From NCBI RefSeq assembly GCF_014779595.1, contig NZ_JACXZT010000019.1, positions 1,544,555 through 1,608,554 on the forward strand: a stretch of DNA of 64,000 nt, read 5' to 3'. Shown here one piece after another: positions 18,722 through 28,573 of this stretch. Below the pieces are notes generated by a model. The model searched no databases. It worked only from the letters and a program-made list of their open reading frames with translations, and was not told the origin of the DNA. This stretch comes from Halomonas sp. ML-15. Lineage in GTDB: Bacteria; Pseudomonadota; Gammaproteobacteria; Pseudomonadales; Halomonadaceae. Numbering within the stretch: position 1 is the stretch's first letter; each line of letters begins with the position of its first letter. Position numbers and translations under genes: made by a program.

Positions 18722-19137
18722 GGTGAGACCTCCCCGGGCAGCCTGACAATGTAGGAGAAAGATTCCCCGCCCCCTTCTTCAAACCTTTTCTCATCCCAAG
18801 TTATAGAGATTATAAACTCACACTCATCGGGAGGCCCTACGGGAGAACTGCCAAGTCCGGGAAGAAACGGCGACCATTGTGCATCCCATCCTTCACCGGT
18901 GCCATTAACAACACCCTCGTCAGGACAGGCCAACCCTCCCTGTCGTGCCATTTCAGCCCACAGTCTCTCTTGAGCATCTTGTGCAGCAAGCGATGCTATG
19001 GAGCGTTGGTAGGCGGCATGCGCCCCCTGAAGCGCATTAAGCTGCATTGCCGCCACGCCGAGCATGCCGATAGAGAGCACCAGCAGAGCAACCAACGCCT
19101 CGATTAACGTGAACCCTTTGGACGCTGCGCTATTCAT
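18718..19137 (-). CDS. pilV: PilV-like minor type IV pilin
   Basis: This 139-residue prepilin has leader [27 protein letters not shown], with the GspI/PilV-type pattern after the cleavage site (SIGMLGVAAMQLNAL). The start overlaps the preceding fimT stop by four bases and the stop overlaps the pilW start, so the run is one translationally coupled operon. Confidence 0.87.
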   Translation of the reverse strand: MNSAASKGFTLIEALVALLVLSIGMLGVAAMQLNALQGAHAAYQRSIASLAAQDAQERLWAEMARQGGLACPDEGVVNGTGEGWDAQWSPFLPGLGSSPVGPPDECEFIISITWDEKRFEEGGGESFSYIVRLPGEVSP

Positions 19138-19625
19138 GGCGTCGACACCTCAGCCGACTCGGCACAATCAGCTCGACCTACACGGCCAAAACGGCTAATT
19201 GATACCGCTCGGCAACCGGCCACATCATGGTTTATATCTATCAAGCAGCCGCCTTCACAATTTGATCCTGATGCAACCCGTCCCAAGCTATTGAAGGTGA
19301 CATCCCCACTCGAGGTAACTGTCATGCGTGCATCGCGAGAGCTTCGAATTCGAATATCTTCATCACTCTCTAAGGTAACCTTGTACTCCCACGGCGCCCC
19401 CTCCTCAACGGTAAAAGCAACGTCCTCACGGCGCTTTATCGCCTCACTCCTTGCAAAATTCACTCCCGAGAGAATTTCATTATAGTCGCTCGCCAAACGA
19501 TTATTTGCCATCATGCCAAGAAAGCTAGGCACAGCGATAGTGGCCAATATTATTGCCACTGCCATGGTGATAAGAAGTTCTATCAACGTGAAGCCACGCT
19601 GGCTTCTTCGCTTACCAACAAGCAT
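19134..19625 (-). CDS. fimU: FimT/FimU-like (GspH) minor pilin
   Basis: The prepilin leader [24 protein letters not shown] is followed by a GspH domain ([27 protein letters not shown]). At 163 residues it is the size of FimU/FimT. The ATG at 19625 lies inside the end of pilE, with AGGAG 12 bases upstream, so initiation is probably coupled to pilE translation. It is the second GspH-type pilin in the window. The FimU name is by operon position and is not certain. Confidence 0.8.
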   Translation of the reverse strand: MLVGKRRSQRGFTLIELLITMAVAIILATIAVPSFLGMMANNRLASDYNEILSGVNFARSEAIKRREDVAFTVEEGAPWEYKVTLESDEDIRIRSSRDARMTVTSSGDVTFNSLGRVASGSNCEGGCLIDINHDVAGCRAVSISRFGRVGRADCAESAEVSTP

Positions 19626-20010
19626 CGGGACCACGCTCTCCTGTACTCTCAATCCAAAGAGTCTCGCAGCCACTCGTCACCCTCGTTCCTCCTGTTGCCT
19701 CCAAGCGAAAAGTCGAACCAGAGTTTTCAAGGCTGATTGTTGGATATACTCCGTCCGGTGATGAGGTCGTTACCAAACAATCATCAGCTGGGTAAGTACT
19801 CGATACTGTGTAACAGCGTTCCATTTCAGAAGCCGCCTGCATCAGTCCTACTTGCCCATCTGTTACCCGCGACTGCTGCACATAGCGCTGATAGCTGGGG
19901 TAGGCAATCGACGCCAGGATGGCGATGATCGCCACGGCGATCATCAGCTCGATCAAGGTGAAGCCTCCCTGACGATGGGAGGCGATGCTGGTCGCCTGCC
20001 CTGCGCTCAC
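19612..20010 (-). CDS. pilE: PilE-like minor type IV pilin
   Basis: This is a 132-residue type IVa pilin-like protein with leader ...[30 protein letters not shown] and the PilE/ComE hallmark [25 protein letters not shown]. Two C-terminal cysteines (SGCETLW and DACW) could form the D-loop disulfide. The start is GTG with GGGGGA upstream. It is the first gene of the minor pilin operon, next to ispH. In P. aeruginosa pilE also adjoins ispH (lytB), but pilY1 and pilY2 separate it from pilX there; they are absent here. Confidence 0.87.
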   Translation of the reverse strand: MSAGQATSIASHRQGGFTLIELMIAVAIIAILASIAYPSYQRYVQQSRVTDGQVGLMQAASEMERCYTVSSTYPADDCLVTTSSPDGVYPTISLENSGSTFRLEATGGTRVTSGCETLWIESTGERGPDACW

Positions 20011-20029
20011 TGCGGTGTCCCCCGCTTAT

Positions 20030-20054
20030 GGTTACCCTGCATGTTCAGGTTACC
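20030..20054 (-). promoter_or_regulatory. Direct repeat upstream of the pil operon
   Basis: GGTTACC occurs at 20030-20036 and again at 20048-20054 (18-bp period), within the 97-bp gap between the pilE start and the ispH terminator. It may be an operator or part of the pil promoter. No clear -35/-10 pair was found with it. Confidence 0.35.
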
Positions 20055-20104
20055 TTCCGTTTCAATATGCGTCATAAGTACCAGCTCTGGTAGTGTCCAG
20101 GCGC

Positions 20105-20130
20105 AAAAAACCGGGCGTAGCGCCCGGTTT
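20105..20130 (-). terminator. Rho-independent terminator of the ileS-lspA-fkpB-ispH operon
   Basis: A 10-bp stem (20108-20117 with 20121-20130) has a 3-base loop. On the minus strand it continues into TTTTTTGCGC. It lies about 45 bases past the ispH stop. Confidence 0.85.
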
Positions 20131-20175
20131 CCTTACCAGTCTCTCTCGTCAGAGTAGCCCATGCCGGGCTAGCAC

Positions 20176-21129
20176 TCATTCACTAACGATAACACGCTCT
20201 CTCAACTCGCGTGGCATGGAGAAGGTAATCGTCTCCTCGCGGCCGTCGAGCTCTTCAGGCGCCGTGGCGCCAAGGCCCTGCAGCCGCTCGATAACGCCGT
20301 TGACAAGCACCTCCGGTGCGCTGGCGCCAGCCGTTAGACCAATGGCGGTGACGCCATCAAGCCAGGCAGGATCGATCTGACTGGCATTGTCGACCAGATA
20401 CGCCGGTGTGCCGACCCGCTCGGAGAGTTCGCGCAGGCGGTTAGAGTTGGAGCTGTTGGGGCTGCCTACCACCAGCACCAGGTCGCATTCGGCGGCCAGG
20501 ACACGTACCGCGTCCTGACGGTTCTGGGTGGCGTAGCAGATATCGTCCTTGCGCGGCCCTTCGATCTCGGGGAAGGTCGCACGCAGGGCGTCGATCACCT
20601 TGGCGGTGTCGTCCATGGAGAGCGTCGTCTGGGTCACGAAGGCCAGCCGGCTGGGATCCTTGACCTTGAGCGCGGCAGCGTCGGCCTCGTCTTCCACCAG
20701 GTAGATGGCGCCGCCTTGAGAGGGGTCGTAGCGGCCCATGGTGCCCTCCACCTCGGGGTGCCCAGCGTGGCCGATCAGCACGCACTCCTGGCCACGCTTG
20801 GCGTAGCGCAGTACCTCCAGGTGGACCTTGGTCACCAGCGGGCAGGTGGCGTCAAAGACCTTGAGGCCGCGACGGTCAGCCTCTTCCTGTACCGCACGCG
20901 AAACCCCATGGGCCGAGAAGATCACGATCACGTCGTCGGGCACCTCATGCAGTTCCTCGACGAAGACCGCGCCGCGCTTACGCAGGGTGTCCACCACGAA
21001 GCGGTTATGGACCACCTCGTGGCGTACATAGATCGGCGGGCCGAACACGTCGAGGGCACGATTGACGATATCAATGGCGCGGTCGACGCCGGCGCAGAAG
21101 CCGCGGGGGTTGGCCAGCTTGATGTGCAT
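20176..21129 (-). CDS. ispH: 4-Hydroxy-3-methylbut-2-enyl diphosphate reductase
   Basis: IspH is the last enzyme of the MEP isoprenoid pathway, making IPP and DMAPP with a [4Fe-4S] cluster. The 317-residue protein has the three cluster cysteines C12 ([12 protein letters not shown]), C96 ([11 protein letters not shown]) and C198 ([11 protein letters not shown]), and the catalytic glutamate in [10 protein letters not shown]. The start at 21129 follows GAGAGAACGCC. It lies just downstream of fkpB in the conserved ribF-ileS-lspA-fkpB-ispH order. Confidence 0.97.
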   Translation of the reverse strand: MHIKLANPRGFCAGVDRAIDIVNRALDVFGPPIYVRHEVVHNRFVVDTLRKRGAVFVEELHEVPDDVIVIFSAHGVSRAVQEEADRRGLKVFDATCPLVTKVHLEVLRYAKRGQECVLIGHAGHPEVEGTMGRYDPSQGGAIYLVEDEADAAALKVKDPSRLAFVTQTTLSMDDTAKVIDALRATFPEIEGPRKDDICYATQNRQDAVRVLAAECDLVLVVGSPNSSNSNRLRELSERVGTPAYLVDNASQIDPAWLDGVTAIGLTAGASAPEVLVNGVIERLQGLGATAPEELDGREETITFSMPRELRERVIVSE

Positions 21130-21152
21130 GGCGTTCTCTCTTGCCGTGGGCA

Positions 21153-21614
21153 TCAATGGGTGGTGGCCGGGCGAACCTTGATCACCTCGACCTCGAAGGT
21201 CAGGGTACGCCCCGCCAGCGGATGATTGAAGTCGACTTCCACCTGCTCGCCGTCGAGGCTGGCGATCACGCCGGGCAGCTCGCCGCCGGCCGCGTCGGCA
21301 AACGACATCACCGTGCCCACCTCGGGCTCGACATCCTCGAAGTCGTCGCGCTTGAGCAGCTGGACGTTCTGCGGATTGTGCTGGCCGAAGGCATGCTCCG
21401 GACCGATCTGATAGCTGCCGGTATCGCCTTCGGCGAGCCCCTGCAGGGGCGCCTCGAAGCCGGGCGGCAGGTTGCCATCGCCGACCTGAAAGGTAGCCGG
21501 CTGCTTGTCGCGGGTCGAGTCGACCACGGTGCCGTCCTCGAGCTTGAGGGTGAAGTGCAGGGTCACTTCCATATCATCACCGACGCGATGGACGGTAGAG
21601 GGTTGATCGCTCAT
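21153..21614 (-). CDS. fkpB: FKBP-type peptidyl-prolyl isomerase, SlpA/FkpB type
   Basis: This 153-residue cytosolic PPIase belongs to the SlyD/SlpA subfamily. The FKBP half-domains (residues about 15-70 and 120-150) flank an insert-in-flap domain (about 75-118; [20 protein letters not shown]). The protein lacks the histidine-rich tail of SlyD, which supports FkpB. It is placed between lspA and ispH as in E. coli and pseudomonads. Confidence 0.93.
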   Translation of the reverse strand: MSDQPSTVHRVGDDMEVTLHFTLKLEDGTVVDSTRDKQPATFQVGDGNLPPGFEAPLQGLAEGDTGSYQIGPEHAFGQHNPQNVQLLKRDDFEDVEPEVGTVMSFADAAGGELPGVIASLDGEQVEVDFNHPLAGRTLTFEVEVIKVRPATTH

Positions 21615-21681
21615 CTATGTCTCTCTTGCCGTTGGCGGGGCGCGGCCATGAGTGGGTTGGACGCGCCGACCACCGTGGGGT

Positions 21682-22197
21682 TCAGCGCCGGGCGTCGCGG
21701 AACGACTCGATGATCAGGCCCGCAGCACCAAGGGTAATGCCGATATCGGCGACGTTGAAGGCCGGGAAGTACCAGCCGGCAGCGTGGAAGGAGAGAAAAT
21801 CCACCACATAGCCGTGCACCAGGCGATCGTAGAGGTTGCCCAGTGCACCGCCGATGATCAGCGCCAGCGATGGTGCCAGCAGCACCTCGTGGGCCTTGAG
21901 ACGGCGCAGCCAGATCGTCAGGCCGATGCTGGCACCGATGGCGATCACCGCGAAGAACCAGCGCTGCCAGCCCGGATGGCCCGCCAGGAAGCTGAACGCC
22001 GCGCCGGTGTTATGCAGCAGCGTCAGGTTGAAGAACGGCAGCACCTCAACCGGGCGGGCATAGCTCAGCCAGGCGCTGGCCGCGTATTTGGTCGCCAGGT
22101 CGAGCACAATCACCGCCGCGGCCAGCCACAGCCAGCGCAGCGGTTTATGCATCGGAGGAGCGGGAGCCTTGTCAGTCATCTCGGCAGTCTCGGACAT
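21682..22197 (-). CDS. lspA: Lipoprotein signal peptidase (signal peptidase II)
   Basis: LspA cleaves the signal peptide of diacylglyceryl-prolipoproteins in the inner membrane. The 171-residue protein has four membrane helices and the two catalytic aspartates in GGALGNLYDRL and FNVADIGITLG. The conserved D-x-x-TK at the end of helix 1 (VLDLATKYAA) and LHNTGAAFSFL are also present. The exact start is uncertain, at 22197 or an in-frame ATG six codons on. Confidence 0.95.
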   Translation of the reverse strand: MSETAEMTDKAPAPPMHKPLRWLWLAAAVIVLDLATKYAASAWLSYARPVEVLPFFNLTLLHNTGAAFSFLAGHPGWQRWFFAVIAIGASIGLTIWLRRLKAHEVLLAPSLALIIGGALGNLYDRLVHGYVVDFLSFHAAGWYFPAFNVADIGITLGAAGLIIESFRDARR

Positions 22198-22216
22198 CGT
22201 CGGTCTCAGGCATCAC

Positions 22217-25051
22217 TTAGGCATAGCGCCGGGTTTCACCCGGGCCATCAGGCAGATTGCTGATACAGCGCCCGCACAGCTCAGGATGTTCGGGATGGCT
22301 GCCCACGTCCTCGCGGTGGTGCCAGCAGCGGTCGCACTTATTATGCTCGCTGGCGGCCACCGCTACCTTGAGGTTTTCAAGCTCGGTGGGCTCGGCGTCG
22401 CCGCCGTCGGCCAGCGCCGCCAGGTGGACGTCGCTGGTCAGCAGCACGAAGCGCAGCTCGTCACCCAGCTTGGCCAGCGTCTGACGCAGACCGTCGTCGA
22501 CGTATAGCGTCACCTCGGCGGCCAAGCCGCTCTTGATCTGCTTGGCGTTGCGGGCATCCTCCAGGCACTTGTTGACCGCCTGCTTGACCTCGAGGATCTG
22601 TTCCCAGACCTCGCGACCCAGCGTGGCATCGTCGGCCAGGGTGGCAAGCCCAGTGTAGTACTCCTCGAGCAGCACGCTATCGGCGCGCGGGCCGGGGATA
22701 TGCTCGTAGATCTCCTCGGCGGTGAACGACAGGATCGGCGCCACCCAGCGTGCCAGCGCCTCGACGGCGTGATAGAGCGCAGTCTGGCAGCTGCGCCGCG
22801 CCAGCGAGTCGGCCTGGGTGGTGTACTGGCGATCCTTGATCACGTCGAGATAGAAACCGCCCAGTTCGCGGGAACAGAAGGTGTGCACCTGCTGGTAGAC
22901 GTCGAGGAAGCGGTACTCGGCATAGGCGGTTTCGATGCGCGACTGCAACTGAGCGGCCCGGTCGACCACCCACTGATCCAGCGCCAGCATGTCGTCGAAG
23001 GCCACCGCATCGCGCGCGGGATCGAAGCCGTTGAGGTTGGCGAGCAGAAAGCGCGCGGTGTTGCGAATGCGCCGGTAGACATCGGCGGTGCGCTTGAGAA
23101 TCTCGTCGGAGACCGCCATTTCGCCGGAGTAGTCGGTGGAGGCCACCCACAGCCGCAGGATATCGGCGCCAAGCTTGTCCATCACCTCCTGGGGCGCAAC
23201 CACGTTGCCCACCGACTTGGACATCTTGCGGCCCTGGGCGTCGACGGTGAAACCGTGGGTCAGCAGGCCGCGATACGGCGGATGGCCGTCGATGGCGCAG
23301 CCGGTCAGCAGCGACGAGTGGAACCAGCCGCGGTGCTGGTCGGAGCCCTCGAGGTAGAGGTCGGCGCGGGGCCCCTCAGCGTGGCCGAGCTGATGGGAGT
23401 CACGCAGCACGTGCCAGTGGGTGGTGCCGGAGTCGAACCACACGTCGAGAGTATCGGTGACCTTGTCGTAGTCGGCGGCTTCGTCGCCAAGCAGCTCGGC
23501 GGGGTCGAGGCGGAACCAGGCGTCGATGCCCTCCTTCTCGACCCGTTGTGCGACCTCCTCCATCAGCTCGACGGTGCGCGGATGCAGCTCGCCGCTGGCC
23601 TTGTGCAGGAAGAATGGGATCGGCACGCCCCAGTTGCGCTGGCGTGAGATACACCAGTCCGGCCGGTTGGCGATCATCGAATGCAGCCGCGCCTTGCCCC
23701 AGGCGGGGGTGAACTGGGTCGCCTCGATGCCCTCCAGAGCGCGCTGGCGCAGGGTCTTGCCGTCACGGTCCTCGAGATCCATGCCCACGAACCACTGCGC
23801 CGTGGCGCGGTAGATCACTGGGGTCTTGTGGCGCCAGCAGTGCATATAGCTGTGGGTGATGGTCTTGTGGGCCATCAGCGCGCCCACTTCGCCGAGCTTC
23901 TCGACGATCTGCGGGTTGGCTTTCCAGATCATCTGGCCGCCAAAATAGGGCAGGTCGTCGGCGTAGACGCCGTTGCCCTGCACCGGGTTGAGCATCTCAT
24001 CGAAGCTCATGCCGTGGGCGCGGCAGGTATTGAAGTCATCCACGCCATAGGAGGGCGCCGAGTGCACGATACCGGTGCTACCCACCTCGGACTCTACGTA
24101 ATCGGCCAGATAGACCGGCGACAGGCGATCATAGAAAGGGTGGCGGAAGTCGATCAGGTCCAGCGACGCGCCCTTGGCGGTGGCGATCACCTCGCCGCTG
24201 AGGCCGAAGCGCTCCAGGCAGCTCTCGACCAGGTCGGCGGCCAGCACCAGCAGCCGGCTGCCGGTATCGACCAGTGCATAGTCGAACTCGGGATGCACGT
24301 TGAGCGCCTGGTTGGCGGGGATGGTCCAGGGGGTGGTGGTCCAGATCACCACCGCCGCCGGCTTGGTCAGCTGGCCCAGGCCAAAGGCGGCGGCCAGCTT
24401 GTCGTCATCGGCGCAGGGAAAAGCCACGTCGATGGCGTCGGACTTCTTGTCCTGATACTCGACCTCGGCCTCGGCCAGCGCCGAGCCGCAGTCGAAGCAC
24501 CAGTTGACCGGCTTGAGGCCCTTAAACACATAGCCACCCTTGACCATCTCGGCCAGGGCGCGGATCTCACCGGCTTCGTTGGCGAAGTCCATGGTCCGGT
24601 AAGGCTTGTGCCAGTCGCCGATCACCCCCAGCCGGATAAAGTCGCTCATCTGCCCGTGGATCTGCTCGCCGGCATACTCGCGGCACAGCCCCCGAGCCTT
24701 CTCGGGGTCGAGGTGCTTGCCGTGGGTGGTCTCGACCTTGTGCTCGATGGGCAGGCCGTGACAGTCCCAGCCCGGCACATAGGGCGCATCGAAACCGGCC
24801 AGGCTCTTCGACTTGACGATGATGTCCTTGAGGATCTTGTTGACCGCGTGGCCGATATGGATGCTGCCGTTGGCGTAGGGAGGGCCATCGTGGAGCACGA
24901 AGCTCTCGCGGCCGCGGCGCTCGTCGCGCAGGCGCTGGTTGATGTCGAGCTGCTGCCACTGTGCGACCCGGTCGGGCTCGCGCTTGGGCAGCATGCCGCG
25001 CATCGGGAAATCGGTTTCAGGCAGGTTCAGGGTGTGCTTGTAGTCGCTCAT
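22217..25051 (-). CDS. ileS: Isoleucyl-tRNA synthetase
   Basis: This 944-residue class I synthetase has the HIGH motif ([16 protein letters not shown]), a large CP1 editing domain, the KMSKS loop ([11 protein letters not shown]) and a C-terminal zinc-binding region ([10 protein letters not shown] ... CGRC). This is the bacterial, mupirocin-sensitive type. Its start codon overlaps the ribF stop by four bases (ATGA). Confidence 0.97.
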   Translation of the reverse strand: MSDYKHTLNLPETDFPMRGMLPKREPDRVAQWQQLDINQRLRDERRGRESFVLHDGPPYANGSIHIGHAVNKILKDIIVKSKSLAGFDAPYVPGWDCHGLPIEHKVETTHGKHLDPEKARGLCREYAGEQIHGQMSDFIRLGVIGDWHKPYRTMDFANEAGEIRALAEMVKGGYVFKGLKPVNWCFDCGSALAEAEVEYQDKKSDAIDVAFPCADDDKLAAAFGLGQLTKPAAVVIWTTTPWTIPANQALNVHPEFDYALVDTGSRLLVLAADLVESCLERFGLSGEVIATAKGASLDLIDFRHPFYDRLSPVYLADYVESEVGSTGIVHSAPSYGVDDFNTCRAHGMSFDEMLNPVQGNGVYADDLPYFGGQMIWKANPQIVEKLGEVGALMAHKTITHSYMHCWRHKTPVIYRATAQWFVGMDLEDRDGKTLRQRALEGIEATQFTPAWGKARLHSMIANRPDWCISRQRNWGVPIPFFLHKASGELHPRTVELMEEVAQRVEKEGIDAWFRLDPAELLGDEAADYDKVTDTLDVWFDSGTTHWHVLRDSHQLGHAEGPRADLYLEGSDQHRGWFHSSLLTGCAIDGHPPYRGLLTHGFTVDAQGRKMSKSVGNVVAPQEVMDKLGADILRLWVASTDYSGEMAVSDEILKRTADVYRRIRNTARFLLANLNGFDPARDAVAFDDMLALDQWVVDRAAQLQSRIETAYAEYRFLDVYQQVHTFCSRELGGFYLDVIKDRQYTTQADSLARRSCQTALYHAVEALARWVAPILSFTAEEIYEHIPGPRADSVLLEEYYTGLATLADDATLGREVWEQILEVKQAVNKCLEDARNAKQIKSGLAAEVTLYVDDGLRQTLAKLGDELRFVLLTSDVHLAALADGGDAEPTELENLKVAVAASEHNKCDRCWHHREDVGSHPEHPELCGRCISNLPDGPGETRRYA

Positions 25052-26094
25052 GAGTGTCCGTCAGCGTCGCGCCCGGCAGCCGTGTGGCCGGCCGAGGATT
25101 CGGAAGTCGCAGCCTCGCGCGCCAGCGGCGCCGATGCTAGAGGAAGCGTGTTGTTTAGCCCGTCGGCATGGCGGGCAAAATAGCGCCGCGCTTGAGCCTG
25201 ATCGGTGGCGATCTGCGCCTTGAGCGGCTCGAGGCCGTCGAAGCGGATCTCACCGCGCAGCCGGGCGCAGGGAAACACCGTTAGCCGCGCGCCATAGAGG
25301 TCGCCGTCGAAGTCGAACAGATGCACCTCGAGTACCGCTCGCTCGCTGCCCACGGTGGGTCGCCAGCCGACGTTAGCCACCCCGGGCAGGCAGCGCCCGT
25401 CGGGCAGCGAGACGGCCACCGCATAGACCCCGCGCAGGGCCAGCGGCAGGCGCAGCAGCGGCAGGTTGGCGGTGGGCACGCCGATGGTGCGCCCCAGCTG
25501 CTGGTCCCGCACCACCCGGCCGCCCAGCGCATAGGGGCGCCCCAGCATGCGTTCGGCCTGGGCGAAGTTGCCGCTGGCCAGCAGGGTGCGCACCCGGGTA
25601 CTCGAGACCCGTTCGTCGTCGAGCACGAAGGTGCGGGTGTGCTCGACGCCCACCCCGTGCTGCTCGCCGACCTCGGCGAGTAGCGCAAAATCGCCGCTAC
25701 GATCGCAGCCGAAGCGGAAGTCATCACCCACCACCAGGTGCTTCACATCGAGGCCGTCGAGCAGCACGCGGTCGATGAACTGCTGCGCGGTGAGGCTGCG
25801 TAGCGCGTCGTTGAACGGCAGGCACAGCACGTAGTCGGCCCCATGCTCGTCGAGCAGCGCCACCTTGTCGCGCAGCCGGGTCAGCCGCGGCGGGGCCTGG
25901 TCGCCGGCAAAGTACTCCCGCGGCTGTGGTTCGAAGACCACCACGGTGACCGGCACGCCCAGCGCCCGAGCGCGCTCGCGGCACTGCTCGAGAATCGCCT
26001 GATGGCCGCGGTGTACCCCATCGAAATTGCCGATGGTGGCCACGCAGCCGCGATGCTCGTCGCGTAGGTTGTGCAATCCTCGAATCAGTTGCAT
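25048..26094 (-). CDS. ribF: Bifunctional riboflavin kinase / FMN adenylyltransferase
   Basis: RibF converts riboflavin to FMN and then FAD. The N-terminal nucleotidyltransferase domain has the start pattern [16 protein letters not shown] (about 20-35) and SSTRVR (about 160). The C-terminal kinase domain has [13 protein letters not shown] and [11 protein letters not shown]. At 348 residues it is slightly longer than E. coli RibF owing to a low-complexity Ala/Ser/Gly-rich tail of about 35 residues. It is coupled to ileS. Confidence 0.96.
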   Translation of the reverse strand: MQLIRGLHNLRDEHRGCVATIGNFDGVHRGHQAILEQCRERARALGVPVTVVVFEPQPREYFAGDQAPPRLTRLRDKVALLDEHGADYVLCLPFNDALRSLTAQQFIDRVLLDGLDVKHLVVGDDFRFGCDRSGDFALLAEVGEQHGVGVEHTRTFVLDDERVSSTRVRTLLASGNFAQAERMLGRPYALGGRVVRDQQLGRTIGVPTANLPLLRLPLALRGVYAVAVSLPDGRCLPGVANVGWRPTVGSERAVLEVHLFDFDGDLYGARLTVFPCARLRGEIRFDGLEPLKAQIATDQAQARRYFARHADGLNNTLPLASAPLAREAATSESSAGHTAAGRDADGHS

Positions 26095-26426
26095 GCGTTG
26101 CTCGCGTACTCCGTGCCGATAACCTCAGCGAATAAAACCCACGATTATAGCGGTCTGCTTGACGGGCGCCTATGGCGCCGGCCGCTAGCTCCCGATATAG
26201 CCCCCTATATAGCTCGGGACTGATCCGTCGGCAGGCCTACGAGGAGGCGCTGTGAACCCATCCCTGGGCGCTACCTACGCCCTGCTGCGCTCTCGCATCC
26301 TGCTCCGCTTGCAGGGCCGGTGCTGGCCATCCATGGCCAGCCCGTTCGGAGCAGTGCTCCTCACCCATGGCGTAGAACCTCCTCTTCGACCTGCCGACGG
26401 CGTCCCTCGCCTATGGCGTCGGTTGC
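26095..26426. repeat. Intergenic region with a large imperfect palindromic element
   Basis: This 332-bp gap between ribF and murJ holds a roughly 176-bp imperfect inverted repeat. CCGTCGGCAGG (26225-26235) pairs with CCTGCCGACGG (26390-26400), and inside that GAGGAGG (26241-26247) pairs with CCTCCTC (26379-26385). To its left are GGCGCC-TAT-GGCGCC (26164-26178) and a TCCCGA/TCGGGA hairpin. A 63-codon frame inside the element has no ribosome-binding site and I do not call it. The form suggests a dispersed, non-coding (REP/MITE-like) element; I believe similar units occur in other Halomonas genomes, but that is memory and not a search. Confidence 0.6.
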
Positions 26427-28031
26427 TTAGCCATTCAGCTTAAACTGGCTTGGGCGCATGCCCAGCGCCAGCAGCCAGCCGAAATAGACCCCGGCGCCGG
26501 CCACTACCAGGGTCGCCAGCCAGCCGACCCGTGTCCACACGCCCCAGCCCAGCCAGGCCTGCCAATCCGGCGCCAGCCCCCACAGCAGCGCGCCCATCAG
26601 CGCGCAGCCGCCGCCCAGCTGCAGCGCAAAGCGCCCCCAGCCGGGCTGGAAGGTCAGCACCCCTTCGCGGTACAGCAGATAGCCGAGTAGCCCGGCGTTC
26701 ATAAAGGCCGACAGCGCCGTGGCCAGCGCCAGGCCGGCGTGTGCCAGCGGCCAGATCAGGATCAGGTTGAAGACCATGTTGGCGACCATGGCGATGATCC
26801 CCACCTTGACCGGGGTCTTGGTGTTCTGACGGGCGAAGAACCCCGGCGCCAGCACCTTGATCAGCATGAAGGCGATCAGCCCCAGCGAGTAGGCGCGCAG
26901 GCTCATCGCCGCCATACGGATATCGTGTTCGGTCATGGCGCCATAGTGAAACAGCGAGATCAACAGCGGCTCGGCTAGCAGCACCAGCGCCAGCGCCGCC
27001 GGCAGCCCCAGCAGCAGCACCGCGCGGATCGCCCAGTCGAGCATCCTGGCGAAGTGCTGCGGCGACTGCTCGGCATGACGCTTGGAGAGCGCCGGCAGAA
27101 TCACCGTGCCGATGGCGATGCCGAACACCCCCAGCGGCAGCTCCACCAGGCGGTCGGAGTAGTAGAGCCAGGAGACGCTGCCCGGGGTCAGCAGCGAGGC
27201 CAGCACGGTATCCAGCAGCAGGTTGATCTGCGACACCGAGACCCCGAACAGCGCCGGCGCCATCAGCAGCAGGATGCGCTTGACGCCGCTGTGGGCGAAG
27301 TTGGGCCAGGGCCGCGGCATCAGCCCCAGGCGCACCAGGAACGGCACCTGGAAGGCCAGCTGCGCCATGCCGGCGATCAACACCCCCCAGGCCAGCGCCA
27401 TCGCCGGCTCGCTCATCAGCGGCGTCAGCAGCACCGCCGCGCCGATTAGCGACAGGTTGAGCAGCACCGGTGTGAAGGCCGGGATCGCGAAGCGGTTCCA
27501 GGTATTCAGCACGCTGCCGGAAAACGCCGTCAGCGAGATCAGCAGCAGGTAGGGGAAGGTGAGGCGCAGCATATCGGCGGTCAGCGCCAGCTTGTCGGGA
27601 TCGCGACCGAACCCTGGAGCAAACACCCACACCAGCCAGGGTGCGGCAAACATCGCCAGCGCGGTGATCAGCAGCAGGATCACCGCCAGACTGCCGGCCA
27701 CCGCATCGAGCAGCTCGCGCACCTCCTCCCGCGTCTTGCGGGTGGCGTACTCCGACAGCACCGGGATAAAGGCCTGGTTGAACGCCCCTTCGGCAAACAG
27801 CCGGCGCATGAAATTGGGGATCTTGAAGGCCACGAAAAAGGCATCGGCGCCGTTGCCGGCGCCGAACAGCGCCGCCACCACCACGTCCCGGGCCAGCCCC
27901 ATGACCCGCGACAGCATGGTCATGGCGCTGACGATCAGCCCCGAGCGCATCAGCCCGGCGCGCACCGGCGGCCGGCCGGCCGCGGCGGGATCGGGGGGCT
28001 CGTTGTGCGATGCAGGGTCGTCGTTGGCCAC
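26427..28031 (-). CDS. murJ: Lipid II flippase MurJ
   Basis: MurJ flips the peptidoglycan precursor lipid II across the inner membrane. The 534-residue MVF/MATE-fold protein has about 14 membrane helices and the conserved start SAMTMLSRVMGLARDVVVAALFGAGNGADAF, followed by FKIPNFMRRLFAEGAFNQAFIPV. The start used is GTG at 28031, which gives an extra Pro/Ala-rich N-terminus of about 27 residues; an internal ATG at MRSGL is possible. It lies between rpsT and ribF, as in pseudomonads. Confidence 0.95.
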   Translation of the reverse strand: MANDDPASHNEPPDPAAAGRPPVRAGLMRSGLIVSAMTMLSRVMGLARDVVVAALFGAGNGADAFFVAFKIPNFMRRLFAEGAFNQAFIPVLSEYATRKTREEVRELLDAVAGSLAVILLLITALAMFAAPWLVWVFAPGFGRDPDKLALTADMLRLTFPYLLLISLTAFSGSVLNTWNRFAIPAFTPVLLNLSLIGAAVLLTPLMSEPAMALAWGVLIAGMAQLAFQVPFLVRLGLMPRPWPNFAHSGVKRILLLMAPALFGVSVSQINLLLDTVLASLLTPGSVSWLYYSDRLVELPLGVFGIAIGTVILPALSKRHAEQSPQHFARMLDWAIRAVLLLGLPAALALVLLAEPLLISLFHYGAMTEHDIRMAAMSLRAYSLGLIAFMLIKVLAPGFFARQNTKTPVKVGIIAMVANMVFNLILIWPLAHAGLALATALSAFMNAGLLGYLLYREGVLTFQPGWGRFALQLGGGCALMGALLWGLAPDWQAWLGWGVWTRVGWLATLVVAGAGVYFGWLLALGMRPSQFKLNG

Positions 28032-28073
28032 GTCGAGGCGTCACTTCCAGTGCTGAATAGGCAAATTGGGCAC

Positions 28074-28101
28074 AAAAAAACCGGCCGCAGCCGGTTTTTT
28101 T
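28074..28101. terminator. Strong terminator after rpsT
   Basis: A 12-bp stem with A7/T7 arms (28074-28085 with 28090-28101) has a 4-base loop, so it works in both directions. It ends the minus-strand rpsT transcript and separates it from murJ. Confidence 0.92.
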
Positions 28102-28117
28102 GCAGAAAGCGTCCGGC

Positions 28118-28384
28118 TTACGCAGCCAGCGCCTTAATTCGCTTGTTCAAGCGGCTCTTGAGGCGAGCGGCCTTCTTCTTGGACAGCACGTCCTTGTCGG
28201 CGATGCGGTCGATCACCGGCTGGGCCTGCTTGAAGGCGTCCATTGCCTGGGCGTGTTCACCGCCGTTGATGGCCTTGATCACGCGCTTGATGTAGGTGCG
28301 GACCATGCTGCGCTGGCTGGCCTTGAGAACGCGACGATTCTCGGCCTGACGGGCGCGCTTACGGGCTTGCTTGCTGTTAGCCAC
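28118..28384 (-). CDS. rpsT: 30S ribosomal protein S20
   Basis: S20 is an 88-residue, very basic, helical primary 16S-binding protein with the family start MANSKQARKRARQAEN. The start codon is GTG with AAGGAGA upstream. E. coli rpsT also uses a non-ATG start (TTG), which there takes part in autoregulation. It is monocistronic, with its own promoter and a strong terminator. Confidence 0.97.
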   Translation of the reverse strand: MANSKQARKRARQAENRRVLKASQRSMVRTYIKRVIKAINGGEHAQAMDAFKQAQPVIDRIADKDVLSKKKAARLKSRLNKRIKALAA

Positions 28385-28519
28385 TAACTGTCTCCTTGGA
28401 GAATTATTTTACCGACTTCGGTAACTAGTTGACCAAGCTGGGATTATGCTACCACTCCCAACCGGTTTGGCCGTACTGGGTTGCACTCAACCACCGGGCC
28501 GTGTCTGAGAGGATGGCAT

Positions 28520-28548
28520 ATCCTATCACGCTGTGGGCGCGCTTGCTA
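28520..28548 (-). promoter_or_regulatory. rpsT: Putative rpsT promoter
   Basis: On the minus strand TAGCAA (28543-28548), a 17-base spacer and TAGGAT (28520-28525) lie about 135 bases upstream of the rpsT start. A second, weaker -10-like CATAAT is at 28443-28448. Two promoters would match the E. coli arrangement. Confidence 0.45.
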
Positions 28549-28553
28549 CTGTG

Positions 28554-28571
28554 AAACCCGCATGGGGCGGG
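28554..28571 (-). terminator. Weak terminator-like hairpin after proB
   Basis: A 5-bp GC stem (28557-28561 with 28567-28571) is followed by TTT on the minus strand, directly after the proB stop codon. It is short and probably only partly efficient. Confidence 0.4.
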
Positions 28572-28573
28572 CG

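Noticed and set aside
23681-25183. 500-codon open frame on the plus strand
   Set aside because: It is antisense to ileS and ribF; the residue mix (His, Ala, Gly, Leu and Val repeats) is that of a mirrored coding strand.
26252-26443. 63-codon frame between ribF and murJ
   Set aside because: It lies inside the palindromic element and lacks a ribosome-binding site and any recognisable protein feature.
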